From Candidatus Woesearchaeota archaeon (lineage in GTDB: Archaea; Nanobdellota; Nanobdellia; Woesearchaeales; UBA10216): DNA of 64,000 nt. A program made the translations under genes and the position numbers. Below are positions 60,348-64,000 of this stretch, one piece after another (position 1 is the first letter of the stretch; each line of letters opens with the position of its first letter). Under the pieces are notes generated by a model. That model was not told the DNA's origin. It made no database searches and saw nothing but the letters and a program-made list of their open reading frames with translations. The stretch spans positions 109,734-173,733 of the forward strand of contig JACPTG010000004.1 in the NCBI GenBank assembly GCA_016192905.1, given 5' to 3'.

Positions 60348-61085
60348 TTATTTAAAGCTTTTTGCAAACCTTTCCACCTTCTCCAGGGCAACGCCTCTTC
60401 CCTGGCTCATGGATTTGCCGTATATGTCTATAATCCTGCTCCCTATTACCACTCCGTCAGCTCCCGCAGCAACGTATTTGTCTGCCTGCTCCCTGCTGGA
60501 TATTCCAAACCCAACAAACAGCTCTCTGTATCCAGCCAACGCCCTTACCCTTCTTATAAAGCTGATGCTTTCTCCTGCAACTCTTCCCCTTGCCCCTGTG
60601 GTGCCTGAGGCTGACACCAGATAGGAAAACGGAGCTGGCTGCCGCAGCATCAGCCTGGCGCGGCTTAAGCCAGTGTTCGGGGCTATCATGCATATTACCT
60701 TAATGCCCTCTTCTTCTGCGACTGCCTCGAATTCCCGGTCCTCGCCGAACGGAAGGTCAGGAATTATGACTGCCTCCACTCCTGACTTCGCAGCCTTCCT
60801 CAGGAAGCTTCTTGCTCCAAAATGATGCACCAAATTGTAATACGTCATAAAAATCAGCCTTGACATTCCCCTTGCACTTTTCGCTATTGAAAACGCAGTG
60901 TTTATGCTCGCCCCATTTTTCAGCGCGCGGGTTGACGCATCCTGAATGGTCTTGCCGTCACAGACAGGGTCTGAAAAGGGTATTCCAAGCTCAATCATAT
61001 GTGAATACGGAGCCAGAGTCCTTATCAGCCCTATAGTGAATTCCCTGTCAGGGTCGCCGCAGCAGAGGTAAGGTATAAGCTTCAT
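60348..61085 (-). CDS. trpA: Tryptophan synthase alpha chain
   Basis: This 245-residue TIM barrel has the catalytic Glu in [21 protein letters not shown] and the Asp in [13 protein letters not shown]. It cleaves indole-glycerol phosphate and passes indole to TrpB. It overlaps trpB by four bases. Confidence 0.95.
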   Translation of the reverse strand: MKLIPYLCCGDPDREFTIGLIRTLAPYSHMIELGIPFSDPVCDGKTIQDASTRALKNGASINTAFSIAKSARGMSRLIFMTYYNLVHHFGARSFLRKAAKSGVEAVIIPDLPFGEDREFEAVAEEEGIKVICMIAPNTGLSRARLMLRQPAPFSYLVSASGTTGARGRVAGESISFIRRVRALAGYRELFVGFGISSREQADKYVAAGADGVVIGSRIIDIYGKSMSQGRGVALEKVERFAKSFK

Positions 61086-62248
61086 AATACCCCCTCGGCT
61101 CTTGCTATCTGCTCCACGTCCTTGTCGCCCCTTCCTGAAAGGTTAACAATGACCAAGCTTCCTGGGTTATGCCTGGCAAGCTTTGGCAGGTAACCTATTG
61201 CATGCGCAGGCTCAAGAGCAGGTATTATCCCTTCTGTTCGGCACAACAAGTGAAATCCCTTCATTGCAGCCTTATCTGTGACTGCAACATACGCTGCTTT
61301 TTGCCTAGTGTAAAGATTTGAGTGTTCGGGTCCGATTGCAGGGTAGTCTAGCCCTGCTGAAATGGAATGCGTTTCCCTTATCTGGCCATAGCGGTCCTGC
61401 AGGACATAGGTTCTTGTCCCATGCAAAATCCCGACTTTGCCATCCCCACTTATCCGCGCAGCATGCTTTTTCGTCTTCAATCCCCTGCCCGCTGCCTCCA
61501 CTCCAATCAGCTTTACCTTTTTACTCAGGAAAGGCGCAAACAGCCCGATTGCATTGCTTCCCCCGCCGACGCAGGCAACCAGAAAATCCGGAAGCCTACC
61601 TTCTTCCTTAATTATCTGCCTTTTGGCCTCTTTTCCAATTACTGACTGGAAATGCTTAACTATTTTCGGGAAAGGATATGGGCCAAGCGCAGAGCCCAAC
61701 AGATGGTGCGTATCCCTGTGATTCGTTGCATAGTCCCTCAACGCCTCGTTTATGGCGTCCTTCAGCGTTTTTGAGCCTGCGCTCACTAGTTTGACTTTAG
61801 CTCCCAGCAGCTTCATCCTGTAAACGTTCAGCTTCTGCCTTTCCCCGTCTTTTTCGCCCATGAATATGTCACATTCAAGCCCAAGCAGGGCAGCTGCTGT
61901 TGCTGTTGCCACCCCGTGCTGGCCAGCGCCGGTCTCTGCTATAACCCTTTTTTTGCCCATGTATTTGGCAAGCAGACCCTGGCCGAGGGTATTGTTTATC
62001 TTATGGGCTCCTGTGTGGAGCAGGTCCTCCCTTTTCAGGTAAATCCTCAAGCCCAGTTTCTTACCAAGCCTTTCAGCCAGGTAAAGAGGCGTTGGCCTGC
62101 CAGCATATTTTTTCAGGTACATGTTGAGAAGGGAGTTAAACTGACTGTCTCTCCGAGCCATGGAGAATGCCCTGTCAAGCTGGTCAAGCACAGGCAGCAG
62201 CAGTTCAGACACGTATTTTCCGCCAAACTCGCCGTATCTCCCTTTCAT
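61082..62248 (-). CDS. trpB: Tryptophan synthase beta chain
   Basis: This 388-residue PLP enzyme has GAHKINN with the PLP lysine, [13 protein letters not shown] and the phosphate loop GGGSNAIG. It joins indole and serine. The length and motifs are those of TrpB1, the TrpA-partnered form. It overlaps trpC by four bases. Confidence 0.96.
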   Translation of the reverse strand: MKGRYGEFGGKYVSELLLPVLDQLDRAFSMARRDSQFNSLLNMYLKKYAGRPTPLYLAERLGKKLGLRIYLKREDLLHTGAHKINNTLGQGLLAKYMGKKRVIAETGAGQHGVATATAAALLGLECDIFMGEKDGERQKLNVYRMKLLGAKVKLVSAGSKTLKDAINEALRDYATNHRDTHHLLGSALGPYPFPKIVKHFQSVIGKEAKRQIIKEEGRLPDFLVACVGGGSNAIGLFAPFLSKKVKLIGVEAAGRGLKTKKHAARISGDGKVGILHGTRTYVLQDRYGQIRETHSISAGLDYPAIGPEHSNLYTRQKAAYVAVTDKAAMKGFHLLCRTEGIIPALEPAHAIGYLPKLARHNPGSLVIVNLSGRGDKDVEQIARAEGVL

Positions 62249-63006
62249 CTTAATCCCTTTAATTCCATAATTTTAGCCCTCATATCCTGCGCAGTCCAGA
62301 TTGCAGTGCCAACAAGTATTCCCTTTGCGCCTGACTGCCTTAGCAGCATTGCATCATTCCCTGTCCTTATGCCGCTCTCGCTTACTATTGGCTTTTCTGA
62401 TTTGACTCTTTTCAGTATTCCCGCGGCCCTTCCAATGTCCACCTTAAGCGTCCGCAGGTCCCGGCTGTTTATGCCCAGCAAATCTGCATCGGTCTGCGCC
62501 GCCCTCTCCATTTCCCCCTCGTCATAGCATTCCAGAAGAACCTCCAGCCCCAGGCTATGGCAATAGTCAATCATAACCTTCGGACTGATTTCCAGCCTGT
62601 CAAAAACTCGCGCTATAAGGAGCACTGCGTCAGCCCCTGACCTTTCAGCTGACACAATCTGGAGCCTGCTTATAACAAAATCCTTGAATAAAACAGGAAT
62701 GCCTGCTGACCTTGCGGCAGCCACATTAGCCAGGGTTCCCCTGAAAATCGCAGGCTCCACAACAACCGAAATTGCGTCTGCCCCTGCATCCCTGAAGTCG
62801 AGAGAAGCCTTTTTTGCATCAATGTCAATGAATGAGTACTCTCCAACCGGAGAGCGGTGCTTTATCTCTGCAATAAGGCTGAAATCCCGGCTTTCCAGAC
62901 TTTTTCTCAGGGAAAGCCGCCTATATGAGGTTTGCCTGCCAAGGTCATAATAGCCTGAATCAACATTAATCCTCGCCTGACCAATGAACCTGTCAAGGAT
63001 GTCCAT
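62245..63006 (-). CDS. trpC: Indole-3-glycerol phosphate synthase
   Basis: This 253-residue TIM barrel has [14 protein letters not shown] near residue 40, VLFKDFVIS with the catalytic lysine, LGINSRDL and VSESGI, all IGPS signatures. It overlaps trpD by 14 bases. No trpF lies between it and trpB. Confidence 0.95.
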   Translation of the reverse strand: MDILDRFIGQARINVDSGYYDLGRQTSYRRLSLRKSLESRDFSLIAEIKHRSPVGEYSFIDIDAKKASLDFRDAGADAISVVVEPAIFRGTLANVAAARSAGIPVLFKDFVISRLQIVSAERSGADAVLLIARVFDRLEISPKVMIDYCHSLGLEVLLECYDEGEMERAAQTDADLLGINSRDLRTLKVDIGRAAGILKRVKSEKPIVSESGIRTGNDAMLLRQSGAKGILVGTAIWTAQDMRAKIMELKGLR

Positions 63007-63982
63007 TGAAATCCCCCAGAAGCTGGAGCTTTTCCATCGCCCTCCCAGAACCTATTGACTTTTCGGCAAGGCTTATTCCCTGGCTTATTGAGCCTGCAAC
63101 GCCGGAAACATAGATGGCTGCGCCAGCGTTAAGCAGTACAATATCCCTTGCAGGCCCATCGCTTCCCTTAAGGACACTGATTAGCATATCCGCACTCTGG
63201 GACCTGTTTTCCACCTGGATTGATTTTAAAATGCCGCGGGAAAATCCGAACCCCTCAGGAGTTATCGTATAGGCTGATGCCCTGCCTCCTGAAATTTCAC
63301 ACACTTTTGTCTCAGCAGATATGCTTATCTCATCCGTGTCGCTTGAAACAGCCATCACTTTTTCAGCGCCAAGCCGCGATGCGGCCAAGGCCATTTTTCC
63401 AAGCAACTGGGCTGAATAAACTCCAATCAGCTGCCTGGAAGGGCGTGCTGGATTTATCAGTGGACCAATTAGATTAAACACTGTTTTGAATCCAAGATCC
63501 TTTCTAAGGGGAGCAACATTTCCCAATGGCCTGTGAAAAAGCCGGGCGAAAAGAAATGTAATGCCTATGGCCTCAAGCTGCCTCCGGGCCAATTCACGGC
63601 TGGCAGTGATATTCACTCCAAGCTCCTCAAGGACATCTGCGCTTCCAATCCCTGAAGAAGACCTGTTGCCATGCTTGGCTACCTTCACCCCGCAGCCTGC
63701 GGCAACAAATGCAGCACAGGTGGACACGTTAAAGGTGCTTATTCCAGTCCCACCTGTTCCAGCGGTGTCAACCAGGTTGGTTTTATCGCAATTTACAGAG
63801 GGGGAAAGCTCCCTTAAAAATCCTGCAAACGCTACAATCTCCCCAACAGACTCTGGCTTAAGCCCCAAAGCAGCAAGGAATGATGCTGACTGGGCATTCG
63901 TGAATTTTGAGTTTACCACCTCGCGCATTGCAAATACTGACTCATCATCTGACAGGTCCTGCCCTTCCAGCAGCTTTTCCAT
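62993..63982 (-). CDS. trpD: Anthranilate phosphoribosyltransferase
   Basis: This 329-residue protein has VDTAGTGGTGISTFNVST for PRPP binding, KHGNRSSSGIGSADVLE and NLIGPLINPARP. It adds the ribose phosphate to anthranilate. It is the first trp gene seen; trpE and trpG, if linked, lie beyond the window edge. Confidence 0.95.
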   Translation of the reverse strand: MEKLLEGQDLSDDESVFAMREVVNSKFTNAQSASFLAALGLKPESVGEIVAFAGFLRELSPSVNCDKTNLVDTAGTGGTGISTFNVSTCAAFVAAGCGVKVAKHGNRSSSGIGSADVLEELGVNITASRELARRQLEAIGITFLFARLFHRPLGNVAPLRKDLGFKTVFNLIGPLINPARPSRQLIGVYSAQLLGKMALAASRLGAEKVMAVSSDTDEISISAETKVCEISGGRASAYTITPEGFGFSRGILKSIQVENRSQSADMLISVLKGSDGPARDIVLLNAGAAIYVSGVAGSISQGISLAEKSIGSGRAMEKLQLLGDFNGHP

Positions 63983-64000
63983 AATCCGCGAAAAATCAAG

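Overview
This is archaeal DNA. It carries TBP, MCM, an RPA-like single-strand binder, aIF2-beta and aIF1/SUI1, archaeal-type ribosomal proteins (eL14, eL19, eL32, eL34, eS4), a Hef helicase/nuclease, archaeal-type PheRS and TrpRS, and TATA-box promoters. A primase that joins the small-subunit catalytic part to the large-subunit Fe-S domain, and a pilin-like class III signal on a giant surface protein, suggest a DPANN-type or similar small-genome lineage. The phylum cannot be fixed from this sequence alone.

Layout. Positions 1-7.5 kb (minus strand) hold aIF2-beta (cut by the window edge) and a tbp-mcm-RPA32-like unit; the MCM gene carries three inteins. At 7.6-9.1 kb is an AT-rich block with a repeat-rich promoter and a foreign-looking AAA+ ATPase. 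At 9.2-13.6 kb is a 1469-residue anchored surface protein with a glycosidase barrel. At 13.6-17.1 kb are a ubiquitin-like modifier, an ITP pyrophosphatase, a CorA-type transporter and a bacterial-type AspRS.

The accessory centrepiece is a gas vesicle locus at 17.1-26.6 kb. A tightly overlapping 13-gene minus-strand operon runs gvpN, gvpO, MEDS-like/PadR regulator, gvpF, gvpG, a gvpJ-type gene fused to a zinc ribbon, two unknowns, gvpH, gvpK, gvpL, a second gvpJ/M-type gene and a small winged-helix gene. A divergent plus-strand arm carries a second MEDS-like/PadR regulator, a small basic protein, gvpA with its own promoter and a terminator-like hairpin, a GvpC-like coiled-coil protein, a winged-helix protein and a membrane protein. 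The divergent regulator is split by a 10-G tract exactly where it aligns with its intact paralogue, and has an 8-G tract at its 5' end. This looks like a phase-variable switch for buoyancy.

At 26.7-35.6 kb are a GIDE/LemA pair, a half-size MFS protein, an acetyl-CoA synthetase divergent from a TrmB regulator, pheST and a toxin-antitoxin pair. At 35.6-49.7 kb are eL34-eL14 and the long S10/spc-type ribosomal operon (uL3 to uL15, secY and an EMC3-like insertase), in which Rpp29 is missing from its usual place. At 50-57.3 kb are the fused primase, an RNAP alpha-CTD-like protein, a Toprim protein, HtpX, Hef and a site-2 protease. At 57.4-59.2 kb are two VapBC pairs around an unknown gene. At 59.2-64 kb is a trpD-C-B-A-trpS operon.

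No rRNA, convincing tRNA, CRISPR array or insertion sequence was seen. A 23-bp intergenic repeat occurs twice, with a third partial copy.
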